Below, one piece after another: positions 1 through 6,965 of a DNA stretch of 23,729 nucleotides (position 1 is the first letter of the stretch; each line of letters starts with the position of its first letter). A program made the translations under genes and the position numbers. Source of the DNA: Actinomycetes bacterium (lineage in GTDB: Bacteria > Actinomycetota > Actinomycetes > Actinomycetales > Dermabacteraceae); the NCBI GenBank assembly GCA_023389045.1, contig JAEWEZ010000056.1, forward strand, positions 1 through 23,729, written 5' to 3'. The notes under the pieces were generated by a model. The model had not been told where the DNA came from. It ran no database searches and saw only the letters and a list, made by a program, of their open reading frames with translations.

Positions 1-93
1 GGGCTTCCCGGCGGAACCCCACGCGGTGACCTGGCCGCCGACGGCGCCGGCAGCGGTGAGGGCGCCGAGACGGCGACGGGAAATGGCAGTCAT
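1..93 (-). CDS. Secreted protein with Tat-type signal, N-terminal fragment
   Basis: This is the first 31 codons of a minus-strand gene that runs off the left edge. The ATG (complement of 91-93) has a GAGGA ribosome binding site about 8 nt upstream. The N-terminus reads MTAISRRRLGALTAAGAVGG, a twin-arginine motif (S-R-R-x-L) followed by a hydrophobic alanine/glycine-rich stretch, so the product is probably exported folded by the Tat system. The body of the protein is outside the window and its family cannot be named. An iron-box-like sequence lies 45-63 bp upstream, which suggests iron-regulated expression, as for siderophore-binding proteins or haem peroxidases. That functional guess is inference only. 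Confidence 0.75.
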   Translation of the reverse strand, partial: MTAISRRRLGALTAAGAVGGQVTAWGSAGKP

Positions 94-137
94 GTATGAG
101 TCCTCGTGGAAGCAGGTACAGGGGGAGCGCTCGCCAG

Positions 138-156
138 CGAGGTTAGCCTCAGTTCT
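138..156 (-). promoter_or_regulatory. DtxR/IdeR-like iron box upstream of the Tat-signal gene
   Basis: Positions 140-149 read AGGTTAGCCT, the exact core of the DtxR/IdeR operator consensus TTAGGTTAGCCTAACCTAA. About 12 of 19 positions match overall, with the second half-site degraded. It lies between the putative promoter (183-211) and the start codon at 93 of the secreted-protein gene, a position where a bound repressor would block transcription. Confidence 0.55.
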
Positions 157-182
157 TTCCTTTTCGCCACTTTAGAGTTGCG

Positions 183-211
183 TAAATATCAACTTGTGAC
201 TGCCTTCACAA
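183..211 (-). promoter_or_regulatory. Putative promoter for the Tat-signal gene
   Basis: On the minus strand TTGTGA (complement of 206-211) is followed after 17 nt by TATTTA (complement of 183-188). The stretch 150-265 is clearly more AT-rich than the rest of the window, as expected for a promoter region. The hexamer match is only moderate. TAAAGT, a little downstream, is an alternative -10. Confidence 0.35.
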
Positions 212-265
212 CAAACTCTCAGGTTTCGTCGGCATATACCCGTCGGACCGTCACAACCTGCGCAA

Positions 266-1105
266 TTACTCTGGACGCTTGCCTGAAATAACCCGCGCCA
301 TATCGTCGGCCGCCCGACGGACCACCTCCACGCAGTGCGCGGCACGATCCTCGTCAACCGACTTCTGCTCCCAGGTCAGCGACAGCGCCGCCACCGGCCA
401 ACCGGCCTGATCCAGCACCGCTGCACCCACCGAGACCAGCCCCTCAGCCACCTCGCCGCGCTCCCAGGCCACGCCCTCGCGTCGCACGGTATCCAGCAGC
501 GCCTTGAGCTGCGCCGGAGAGGTCGGGCCGGAGGCGGAAGTTCGCCGCACAAAGTCATCCGGGCTGCTGTAGAGAGTGCGCAGATGCACCGCCGGGAGGG
601 CGGCAAGCATGGCGCGGCCGGTCGCCGTCAGATGAGCGGGCAGACGCACACCGGTTTCGGTCACGAGGGAGAGGCGGTTACGCGCACGCTCCTCCACGAT
701 GTAGAGCACATCGCGACCGTGCAGGCTGCCCAGGTGTCCGGTCTCACCAGTCGCGTCGACCATGCGCTCCACAATCCGACGCCCCACGCGCGCCATCGGC
801 GCGTGCCGCGAGTAGCCAGCCGCCACCTCATAGGCCGCCGGCCCCAGCGCATACTGCCGTTCCGCCGGCAGATGCAGGGCGTACCCGTGGTGCACAAGGG
901 TGCCCAGCAGGTCGTACGTCGTCGACCGCGGCAAGCCGAGTTCCGCCGCGGCGCGCGCCGCCGGAACAGGGCTGCGCTGGGCGGCCAGGAAGGTCAGCAG
1001 GCGCAGCGTGGCGTCTGCCGCAGGTGCTTTCGGACTGGGCGACTTCGGTGCGGAACCCGTCGCGCTCTCGGAATCTGTACGTGCCATCGGGTCACAGCAT
1101 GCCAT
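266..1105 (-). CDS. IclR-family transcriptional regulator
   Basis: The 279-residue product has the two-domain IclR layout. An N-terminal winged helix lies at about residues 31-90, with AAELGLPRSTTYDLLGTLVHHGYA as helix-turn-helix and wing entry. A C-terminal effector domain follows at about 100-270 and includes the family features GETGHLGSLHGRDVLYIVEE, LPAHLTATGRAMLA and VAEGLVSVGAAVLD. IclR proteins bind small metabolites and usually control catabolic or efflux genes, often a divergent neighbour; here that would be the MFS transporter starting at 1363. The start is uncertain: the ATG at 1105 gives the longest frame but has GAAGAG directly abutting it, and an in-frame ATG at 1087 has no clear ribosome binding site. 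The first 30 residues are disordered, so either start leaves the domains intact. The effector is unknown. Confidence 0.9.
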   Translation of the reverse strand: MACCDPMARTDSESATGSAPKSPSPKAPAADATLRLLTFLAAQRSPVPAARAAAELGLPRSTTYDLLGTLVHHGYALHLPAERQYALGPAAYEVAAGYSRHAPMARVGRRIVERMVDATGETGHLGSLHGRDVLYIVEERARNRLSLVTETGVRLPAHLTATGRAMLAALPAVHLRTLYSSPDDFVRRTSASGPTSPAQLKALLDTVRREGVAWERGEVAEGLVSVGAAVLDQAGWPVAALSLTWEQKSVDEDRAAHCVEVVRRAADDMARVISGKRPE

Positions 1106-1362
1106 CTCTTCGGCGTTTGCGATTGACCACAGTCGAATTTTATGGATGGCGTCGCGGGCACCACTGCCCTAGACTTGCCACGCCGCGAGGTCGACCACCC
1201 CGCACCAGACATCCGCTGACCAGCGCAAACACTGTCGGTGCCCTGTCGACTCCCGTGCCCTCGCATGCGCCTGTTCCTTTCGCGGCCCGCGCCCCTTCGC
1301 GCCCCGACCGCATGGACGCAGGTCCCTTGCGGGCCCCGATACGGAAGCACCCTCCTTTTTTC

Positions 1363-2571
1363 ATGTCTTCACCCCTGAGCGCTTTCGCGCAGTACCGCAT
1401 CCTGCCCTCGCTCGCCTCCCGCCCCTGGCTCACCTCCGCACTGGCAGCCCGTGCCCCCTTCGCCATGCTGCCCCTCGGCGTGATGACCTCCGTCACCGCC
1501 TCCACCGGCAGCGTGGCCCTCGGCGGGCTCGCCACCGGCATCTCCACCGCCTGCGGCGCGGTGGCTGCGCCGCTGCTGGGACGCTGGGCCGATCACACCG
1601 GCCAGCGCACCGTGCTCGGCACCCTGATTCCGCTGAACACTCTGGCCCTCGTGCTGCTGCTGGTTCTGACCCTGATGAAGGTGGACAACCTGCTGCTGTG
1701 GGCGGTCTGCATCCTGCTCGGCGTGACCACGGTGCCGATCGGTTCCTTCACCCGCGCGCACTGGGCGAGCCTCACCCGCAATCCGCGGGAGCTCTCCACC
1801 GCGTTCTCCTATGAATCCACGGTCGATGAGCTCACCTTCGTGCTCGGCCCGGCCCTCGTGGGCCTGACCGCCTCCGCCTTCTTCCCCTCGGCGCCAGTGG
1901 CTCTGGCCGCCGTGCTCGCGCTGATCGGCGGCATCCCCTTCGCTCTCACCTCCCCCACCAAGCCGCGCCCCGAAAAGGAGCCCGACACCACCACCGGCGA
2001 CATGGTCGCCATCCCGCCGATCCCCACGGTTCTCCTGGCCGTGCTCCCGGCGATGGTGGTCATGCTGTGCATCGGCATCAACTTCGGTTCCGTGCAGGCG
2101 GCGACCACCGAGCGGGCCGCCCTGCTCGGCGCCGAGGGCGCCGGCGGCCTGGTCTACGCCCTCATGGGTGTGGGTTCTGCGGCGACGGCTCTCGCGGTGG
2201 TCATGGTTCCGGATGCGGTGCGTCTTTCCACCCGCGTGCTGGTGGGCGGCCTCGGCATGGCGCTCGCGCTGGTTGCGGCGGCAAGCGCCGACGGGTTGCT
2301 CTCCACCGCTCTGTTGCTGCTGGTCGTGGGCTTGTTCCTGGGTCCGACGATGGTCACCGCCTTCTCGATCGCGGAGCGCCGTTCCCCGCGTGGCGGCATC
2401 AGCGTGGCCATGACGACCATCCAGGGTTCGGTCACGGTGGGCGTGTCCGCCGGCGCGATGATCGGTGGCGCTTTGGCTGCTTCGGCGGGGCCGGTGGGCG
2501 CCTTCGGTTTCGCGATCGCGGCGGGCGTAGTGATCGTGCTCGTGGGTCTGGTAGGGCGCCTGCGCCCCTGA
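1363..2571 (+). CDS. Major facilitator superfamily transporter (probable drug or metabolite efflux)
   Basis: From the ATG at 1363 the product is 402 residues, the usual size for a 12-helix MFS permease. The reading frame stays open further upstream, but that extension is Pro/Arg-rich and unlike a permease N-terminus. The loop between helices 2 and 3 carries LLGRWADHTGQR (residues 71-82), matching MFS motif A (GxLaDrxGrk). A hydrophilic central loop at about residues 200-212 (SPTKPRPEKEPDT) separates the two six-helix halves. It should act in the cytoplasmic membrane as a proton-coupled exporter or importer; the substrate cannot be read from sequence. No ribosome binding site precedes the ATG, only a pyrimidine tract, so the start is moderately sure. 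The divergent IclR gene is the obvious candidate regulator. A hairpin at 2601-2625 probably ends the transcript. Confidence 0.85.
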   Translation: MSSPLSAFAQYRILPSLASRPWLTSALAARAPFAMLPLGVMTSVTASTGSVALGGLATGISTACGAVAAPLLGRWADHTGQRTVLGTLIPLNTLALVLLLVLTLMKVDNLLLWAVCILLGVTTVPIGSFTRAHWASLTRNPRELSTAFSYESTVDELTFVLGPALVGLTASAFFPSAPVALAAVLALIGGIPFALTSPTKPRPEKEPDTTTGDMVAIPPIPTVLLAVLPAMVVMLCIGINFGSVQAATTERAALLGAEGAGGLVYALMGVGSAATALAVVMVPDAVRLSTRVLVGGLGMALALVAAASADGLLSTALLLLVVGLFLGPTMVTAFSIAERRSPRGGISVAMTTIQGSVTVGVSAGAMIGGALAASAGPVGAFGFAIAAGVVIVLVGLVGRLRP

Positions 2572-2600
2572 GGCGGCGGGTCGTGGGCCGACGGCCGCTG

Positions 2601-2625
2601 GGCCGACGGTTGCTCAACCGAGGCC
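2601..2625 (+). terminator. Hairpin terminator after the MFS gene
   Basis: GGCC-GA-CGGTTG-CT-CAACCG-A-GGCC forms a 10-bp stem with a small internal mismatch, 30 nt after the stop codon. There is no U-tract, as is common in high-GC actinobacteria. The left arm overlaps one of two tandem copies of GGGCCGACGG. Confidence 0.5.
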
Positions 2626-2684
2626 GCTAATCCTCCCCAATCCTCGTTATCCACAGTGCCTCCCACTCAGGCAGGCCGATCAGA

Positions 2685-2690
2685 GATGAT
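2685..2690 (+). promoter_or_regulatory. Putative -10 hexamer of a leaderless promoter
   Basis: GATGAT is followed by exactly 6 nt (GGGCCG) and then the GTG start at 2697, so transcription would begin at the start codon. There is no convincing -35 and no ribosome binding site. Confidence 0.35.
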
Positions 2691-2696
2691 GGGCCG

Positions 2697-3623
2697 GTGA
2701 GCACACCGCCGGCCTCCACAGCACACACCAGAGCGCACCGAGCGGGATTCCTCCTGCTCGGTGCGCTCTGCGCCATCGGTGTGCTCACCCTAGTTGTCAC
2801 ACTGCTTCTCGCAGCCCTGCATTCCTCCGGTGTCATCAGCGGTTTTGGTGGCGTTGGGGGTCCCGGTATTGCGGGCGGTTCCGGGGGTTCGTCAGCGTCC
2901 GACGGGGGATCCGACGGGGTTTCTGGCGGGGAATCTGACGGCGGCGCGGGTTCCAGCACCGACGGATCCTCCGTTGCCGCTGCCGCGCTGGAACCTCTCG
3001 ACCTGGCTAACGCCGGCGCCTGCCCCGTCGGCCCCACACCCTCAACGCAAGACAAACTCGAAGGGCACCTGCGCGGCGGCGTGCTCGATGCGCAGATCCC
3101 CGTCGGCTGGGAGTCACTCCCCGAGGGGTGGGAGGAGCAGATTGCGCTCACCGACCACGCCGGGGCCTGGCCCACCACCGGTGACGGATGGCGCCCGAGC
3201 CTCGTGCTGGGGCGAGTGCACTCCGAGCTACTCACCGCCCGCAAGGTCTACGACACCCCGAAGAGTCGCAACCTCAAACCCGCAGACCTGCAGGAAACTG
3301 CCCGCGCGATGATGACGTGCCTGCTCACCGCGCCCCACTCGCAGCGGCTCTACGGCACCTCTCCGCAGACCGACTATCTCAGCGGCTCCGCACTGACGGT
3401 GGACGGGCATCGCGCATACCGCCTCACCACACATGTGCGGATGCATGCCACGGCGGGGGCTGGGCCCGCCCGTACCGTCCTCCTGATCGTGGTCGTGGTG
3501 GACACTCCCGACGGGCCCGATGCACTGGCCGGTGGGGTTCCCGCCGGGGATGTCGGGCAGCGGATCGCCCTGGAAAAGATGGTGCGGGGCCTCACCGTGA
3601 CTACCGACGAGCAGCACGTCTAA
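2697..3623 (+). CDS. Membrane-anchored extracytoplasmic protein of unknown function
   Basis: I do not recognise this 308-residue protein. It starts at a GTG. One membrane segment lies at about residues 17-41 (AGFLLLGALCAIGVLTLVVT and onward), followed by a glycine/serine/aspartate-rich spacer at about 44-92 that includes repeats such as SDGGSDGVSGG. The folded domain, from about residue 100 to the end, is mixed polar and contains cysteines near residues 109 and 203. The layout suggests a sensor, chaperone or surface protein held outside the membrane by a flexible stalk. The second hydrophobic run, RTVLLIVVVV, is short and probably a beta strand. The stalk-domain junction carries the motif CCGTCGGCCC (PVGPT in protein). 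It sits alone, between a terminator and an independent yccF promoter. Confidence 0.7.
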   Translation: MSTPPASTAHTRAHRAGFLLLGALCAIGVLTLVVTLLLAALHSSGVISGFGGVGGPGIAGGSGGSSASDGGSDGVSGGESDGGAGSSTDGSSVAAAALEPLDLANAGACPVGPTPSTQDKLEGHLRGGVLDAQIPVGWESLPEGWEEQIALTDHAGAWPTTGDGWRPSLVLGRVHSELLTARKVYDTPKSRNLKPADLQETARAMMTCLLTAPHSQRLYGTSPQTDYLSGSALTVDGHRAYRLTTHVRMHATAGAGPARTVLLIVVVVDTPDGPDALAGGVPAGDVGQRIALEKMVRGLTVTTDEQHV

Positions 3624-3725
3624 GAAGCCGGGGCCTGCGGGTTAAAGGGGATGCTGCCGCGCGGGGATCGCGGCGCTCAGGGAGTATCCGTGCGGTAGAG
3701 AGTGTCCGTGTCGTAGAGGGAATCC

Positions 3726-3731
3726 TATGAT
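3726..3731 (+). promoter_or_regulatory. Leaderless promoter of the yccF gene
   Basis: TATGAT, a near-consensus -10 box, is followed by CGAGAC and then the ATG at 3738, so the transcript would start at or next to the start codon. No ribosome binding site is present. The preceding 50 bp hold an imperfect repeat of GTAGAG-type and TCCGTG-type words (3672-3722). The -35 region is weak. Confidence 0.6.
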
Positions 3732-3737
3732 CGAGAC

Positions 3738-4160
3738 ATGCGCACCCTCATCTCTGTGATCCTGAACATCATCTGGCTGGTCACAGCCGGATGGGCCCTT
3801 TTCCTTGGCTACATGCTCGCGGGCATTATCGCCTGCATCTTCATCGTGACCATCCCCTTCGGCCTCGCATCCTTCCGCATCGCCTGGTTCGTGCTGTGGC
3901 CCTTCGGTCGTGAGGTGGTCGAGACCGGCCGCGGCGGCAGGCTCAGCCTGATCGGCAACATCGTCTGGTTTATCGTGGCCGGGCTCTGGCTCGCGATCGG
4001 GCATGTGGCCACCGCCCTCGCACAGGCACTCACGATCATCGGCATCCCCCTCGCCTGGGCAAATATCAAGATGATCCCGGTGACCTGCTTCCCCTTCGGC
4101 AAGGAGATCGTGGACTCCGACACCGCCCGGGCGCGGATGCTCCCGACGGTTCGCCGCTGA
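3738..4160 (+). CDS. yccF: YccF-family inner membrane protein
   Basis: The 140-residue product shows the duplicated YccF (DUF307) domain. Each half begins with a hydrophobic helix and asparagine-tryptophan signature (ILNIIWLVTAGWALFLGY, then IGNIVWFIVAGLWLAIGH), continues with an Ile-Pro turn (TIPFGLASFRIAWFVLWPFGR, then IGIPLAWANIKMIPVTCFPFGK) and ends with the conserved PFG[RK] element. It is an integral membrane protein of unknown biochemical function, and the length matches the family. The start is supported by the abutting leaderless promoter. Two hairpins follow within 130 bp. Confidence 0.92.
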   Translation: MRTLISVILNIIWLVTAGWALFLGYMLAGIIACIFIVTIPFGLASFRIAWFVLWPFGREVVETGRGGRLSLIGNIVWFIVAGLWLAIGHVATALAQALTIIGIPLAWANIKMIPVTCFPFGKEIVDSDTARARMLPTVRR

Positions 4161-4201
4161 CCGTCACACCGTCACGCCCGCGGAAGGTATGCGCAGGCGG
4201 C

Positions 4202-4219
4202 GCAGCGCTGCTGCGCTGC
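4202..4219 (+). terminator. Short GC hairpin after yccF
   Basis: GCAGCGC-TGCT-GCGCTGC is a perfect 7-bp stem with a 4-nt loop, 42 nt after the yccF stop codon. It has no U-tract. It may end the yccF transcript or form part of a structured region with the next hairpin. Confidence 0.4.
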
Positions 4220-4233
4220 CGTGCTGCGAACGA

Positions 4234-4287
4234 GAAGCTGCCGCCACTGTGCATTGCGGATTGCCCTGCACGGACGGCGGCAGTTTC
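4234..4287 (+). other. Long compound hairpin, candidate terminator or structured RNA
   Basis: Arms 4234-4245 and 4276-4287 pair over 12 bp (GAAGCTGCCGCC with GGCGGCAGTTTC, including one G-U pair). Inside, GTGCA (4249-4253) pairs with TGCAC (4267-4271) around a 13-nt loop. The right arm ends in TTTC. It is too far upstream, and on the wrong side of the promoter, to be a leader of the VIT-family gene. Confidence 0.45.
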
Positions 4288-4504
4288 GCATCGTTCGGTG
4301 CGATGGGCTCGTGCTGAGGCGGCCTCTGCGCGCATGAGGGGTGCTGGGCATCGGCACGACCGGGGCGGCGGGAGCGGCACCGGCAGGCATGAACGCTGCC
4401 GGGCATCAGCAGCCCCGATTTCGTCATGTGAGCCTGCTCGCCAAGGCCCACCTCACTACCCCCTGAGCAGGGCAAAAGCACAGGTGAGGACAGCCTTTTC
4501 TTGC

Positions 4505-4534
4505 TTGTGGAGCGGGTACGAGAAGGCGTTTGAT
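4505..4534 (+). promoter_or_regulatory. Leaderless promoter of the VIT-family transporter
   Basis: TTGTGG (4505-4510), an 18-nt spacer and TTTGAT (4529-4534) form a recognisable sigma-A-type promoter. Only CCTCGC separates the -10 from the ATG at 4541, the same 6-nt spacing as at yccF. Confidence 0.6.
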
Positions 4535-4540
4535 CCTCGC

Positions 4541-5320
4541 ATGACGACTTTCCTCGCCCCCGCCGCCCCTGCCCCCACGGCGGCTCCCGCCGCCAGCACT
4601 TCCCCCGCTGCGGCAACCCCTGAATCCTCCTCCGCCGGCGGCTACCAGCAGCAGCTGAACCGGCTGCGCGCCGCTGTGCTTGGCGCCAATGACGGCATCG
4701 TGTCCGTCGCCGCCGTTGTGGTGGGCGTGGCCGGTGCGACCCCCGCGATCGGCCCCATCCTCACCGCCGGCGTTGCCGCCACCATCGGCGGCGCCGTCTC
4801 CATGGCCCTCGGCGAGTACGTGTCCGTCTCCAGCCAGTCCGATGCGGAACGCGCCAAGATCGCTGCCGCCCGGGCAGACCTTGAGGCCGACGAGCCCGCA
4901 GCCTTCGCTGAACTCGTCGAGCACTGGGAATCCCAGGGCCTCAGCCACGAGACGGCTACCCAGGTGGCCACCGAAATGCACCGGCGAGACCCGATCGCCG
5001 CACGCCTGGATATCGCCGGGGATGTGGATCCGGATGATGTGGTGTCCCCGTGGCATGCGGGCCTCGCGAGCTTCCTGGCCTTCCTGGCCGGTGCCGTGCT
5101 GCCGATGCTCGCGATTGTGCTGCTCCCGGTGGAGGTGCGGATCCCTCTGACCGTCGCCGCCACCCTCGCAGCCCTTGCCCTGACCGGGTGGATTGCAGCG
5201 CGGGTGGGCGAAGCCGATCCTCGACGCGCCGCCCTGCGTGTGGTGATCGGTGGCGCTGCCGCACTGACCATCACCTACCTGGTGGGCTCCCTACTCGGAT
5301 CGGCCGGTATCGCCGGCTGA
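4541..5320 (+). CDS. VIT1/CCC1-family Fe2+/Mn2+ transporter
   Basis: The 259-residue product matches the VIT1/CCC1 family. A disordered Ala/Pro/Thr-rich N-terminus (1-35) precedes the family's first helix with the signature VLGANDGIVSVAAVVVGVAG (about 46-65). The second helix contains GGAVSMALGEYVSVSSQ (83-99). A hydrophilic, glutamate-rich cytoplasmic segment follows (about 100-165; DAERAKIAAARADLEADEP, MHRRDPIAARL), corresponding to the family's metal-binding domain. Three C-terminal helices complete it (WHAGLASFLAFLAGAVLPML and onward). Family members carry Fe2+ or Mn2+ across the membrane and in bacteria probably export excess metal. The start is chosen because a promoter ends 6 nt before this ATG. 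The last 30 bp overlap the convergent FUSC gene. Confidence 0.9.
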   Translation: MTTFLAPAAPAPTAAPAASTSPAAATPESSSAGGYQQQLNRLRAAVLGANDGIVSVAAVVVGVAGATPAIGPILTAGVAATIGGAVSMALGEYVSVSSQSDAERAKIAAARADLEADEPAAFAELVEHWESQGLSHETATQVATEMHRRDPIAARLDIAGDVDPDDVVSPWHAGLASFLAFLAGAVLPMLAIVLLPVEVRIPLTVAATLAALALTGWIAARVGEADPRRAALRVVIGGAAALTITYLVGSLLGSAGIAG

Positions 5321-6520
5321 TCCGTGCGCGCGACCCCGGTGCGGTTCCCCCTCCACTCCCCTGAGCACCGGAGTCTGCTGCGCCGAGGCGCGGCGTGCCG
5401 CGGCCATCCACTGGCCGTGCGCACGCCGCGCCTGTGCATGACGGCGGGCCGCTGCCCACCGCACGGCGCGAGCGCGGTCCCACGCCGCCGACAGATTCAC
5501 CATGACGATGCCTACGGCCACGCCGATCGTGGTTTCCACAACGCGAGCCTGCAGCATCGGGCCGGCCTCCTGGGGATGAGCCATCTGCACCATCAGCAAG
5601 GCCAGTGGCGTGATGAACATCAGTGCGAGCGCATAGTTGCGCAGCACATACAGCTCAGCCACGAACTGCATCACCACCACCCACACCACCAGCTGCCACG
5701 GCTCGCTAGGGAAGGAGAGAAGGAAAGCGGTGGTCACGATGCCGAGACTGGAGCCGACCACACGGTGCACGCCACGTTCCACCTGGGCCGCACGCCCGGG
5801 TGCGGACAGCGGCACCACCGCTGCGATTTGCGCCCAATAGGGGAAGGGAAGGCCAGAGGCCAGGCCGAGAAGACCGGCGCATGCGGAGGCCACGCTGTAG
5901 CGGCCAAACTCCGCACCCATCTGCCCGAGGGTGAAGGTTTCGCGAGCCACCCCGACCCCGGCAGCAGCATGGCGTTCCCCGAGCCAGTGAAAGGCAAGCC
6001 CCAGCAACACGCACCAGGCTGCAGACGCAGCGGCAATCCCCGCGGCAACAGGAATCGACGCGGCAGGCGGTGCCGCCGCCACCGCAGCCACCGCGAACAG
6101 GGGAAAGACGGCACCGCCTGGTTTGAGCCCCTGCACGGTAATGAACACTGCCGCCGCCCCGGCCACTGCCGAGGAGACAACAAGAGTGAGCAGCGACGAT
6201 GGCACACCGGGGAGGGCACTCCCCAGGGAGGCGAGGGACGCGCCGATCGTGACGCACGCGGTCAGCAGCACGGCAACCATGCTTTGGCGTCGCACTCTCG
6301 ACCGCGTGGATTCATATCGGGAGTAGATGCCGGTAAAGGCACCGAAGCCGGCGTACATCGCCCAGTCCACCCGGTTGACCAGCAACAAGAGGGCCAGCGG
6401 CAAGGCCAGCCCCAAGGCGATACGCAGGGCGGGGATGTGGTCTACCCGTCCTGGGGAAAGGCTCATGAAGCGGCGCGCCATCTCGCGAGCAGATGAGGAT
6501 GCTGCGGGGGCAGTGTTCAC
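5291..6520 (-). CDS. FUSC-family (fusaric acid resistance-like) membrane protein
   Basis: From GTG at 6520 the product is 409 residues. This start has GGAAGG 6 nt upstream and lies inside a longer open frame whose extra N-terminus looks non-coding. Hydrophobic helices fall in two blocks: one starts near residue 32 (PALRIALGLALPLALLLLVNRVDWAMYAGFGAFTGIYSRY), the second begins at FGRYSVASACAGLLGLASGLPFPYWAQIAAVVPL. The pattern of helices followed by G-x-x-x-G and YWA-type turns is typical of FUSC/aromatic-acid exporter-like proteins. The tail (about 345-409) is Arg/Ala/His-rich and hydrophilic. The family is linked to efflux of aromatic acids, but the substrate is not predictable here. The gene converges on and overlaps the VIT-family gene by 30 bp, so neither has room for its own terminator between them. 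Confidence 0.8.
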   Translation of the reverse strand: MNTAPAASSSAREMARRFMSLSPGRVDHIPALRIALGLALPLALLLLVNRVDWAMYAGFGAFTGIYSRYESTRSRVRRQSMVAVLLTACVTIGASLASLGSALPGVPSSLLTLVVSSAVAGAAAVFITVQGLKPGGAVFPLFAVAAVAAAPPAASIPVAAGIAAASAAWCVLLGLAFHWLGERHAAAGVGVARETFTLGQMGAEFGRYSVASACAGLLGLASGLPFPYWAQIAAVVPLSAPGRAAQVERGVHRVVGSSLGIVTTAFLLSFPSEPWQLVVWVVVMQFVAELYVLRNYALALMFITPLALLMVQMAHPQEAGPMLQARVVETTIGVAVGIVMVNLSAAWDRARAVRWAAARRHAQARRAHGQWMAAARRASAQQTPVLRGVEGEPHRGRAHGSAGDTGRSE

Positions 6521-6700
6521 GTGGGGCCTTCCGGGGGAATACGAGTCGGGCGTTGAAAATGATCGGGTTTCTGGGGCCCGCAGAGCAAAAGAAGACCTGG
6601 CTGGTGCAATCCGCACCACGCTGAGCCTCGCAATCGCTTAAGCCCAGCTTCGCCCGGCCCAGCCCCAGCCCGGTCCAGCTCCCGCATGAATCCAGCCCCG

Positions 6701-6779
6701 CGCAACCAAAAAGGGGCCTCCAGCCGCACCAGCCGACAAAAAACTCCAGCACCTGCCCCCACAAGCCCCTTTCGTGCAC
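6701..6779 (+). repeat. Dispersed intergenic repeat, copy A
   Basis: This 79-bp stretch, CGCAACC...GTGCAC, matches the reverse complement of 12415-12492 at about 64 of 79 aligned positions by hand, with one gap. Its arms are self-complementary: AAAGGGGC near the left end and GCCCCTTT near the right, with about 50 nt between. Conserved blocks between copies are the first 11 bp, GGGCCTCCAGC, CTCC, CCTGCC, CCACA and GCCCCTTT plus GTGCAC. Both copies lie between divergently transcribed genes. No known family is recognised. Confidence 0.75.
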
Positions 6780-6798
6780 GGCGGCGCTGCGGGCGGGG

Positions 6799-6845
6799 TG
6801 GAAATACGGCGACGCCGCGGGCAAGGCTGGAAATACGGCGGCGCC
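6799..6845 (+). repeat. Two tandem 18-bp direct repeats upstream of the NCS1 permease
   Basis: TGGAAATACGGCGACGCC (6799-6816) and TGGAAATACGGCGGCGCC (6828-6845) differ at one base and have a 29-bp period. Each ends in the dyad GGCG-N-CGCC. They lie 120-167 bp before the permease start codon and could be operator sites. Confidence 0.6.
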
Positions 6846-6878
6846 CCCACCAGCCCGCTTCTCTGCCACAATGGCGCC

Positions 6879-6896
6879 GGACGGTGTGCGCCGTCC
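6879..6896 (+). other. Hairpin in the leader of the permease operon
   Basis: GGACGG (6879-6884) and CCGTCC (6891-6896) can form a 6-bp stem around TGTGCG, 70 nt before the permease start. Its role is unknown; the stem is short enough to arise by chance in GC-rich DNA. Confidence 0.25.
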
Positions 6897-6965
6897 CCGG
6901 AGCGTCCCGCAGCGGTTCTCATGGTCGAGCACCCCGGCCCCTCCGGCAGTAGCAGTGGAGGCAGC

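Larger units (their letters stand above)
4161..4540 (+). other. 380-bp intergenic region with two hairpins and no gene
   Basis: The region between yccF and the VIT-family gene holds a short perfect hairpin (4202-4219), a longer compound hairpin (4234-4287) and, at its right end, a leaderless promoter (4505-4534). Upstream in-frame codons extend the downstream frame to 4298, but that stretch is Arg/Cys/His-rich and lacks the composition of a real N-terminus. No other coding signal is seen. Confidence 0.6.
6521..6965. other. 445-bp divergent intergenic region carrying repeats, no gene
   Basis: This gap separates the divergent FUSC and NCS1 genes. It holds the dispersed repeat copy A (6701-6779), two tandem 18-bp repeats (6799-6845) and a hairpin just upstream of the permease (6879-6896). 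Minus-strand open frames through it extend into neighbouring genes antisense and show no ribosome binding sites. Confidence 0.6.

Noticed and set aside
4202..4287. Manganese (yybP-ykoY) riboswitch for the VIT-family gene
   Set aside because: The transporter has a good leaderless promoter ending 6 nt before its ATG, and I could not find the conserved loops of that riboswitch.
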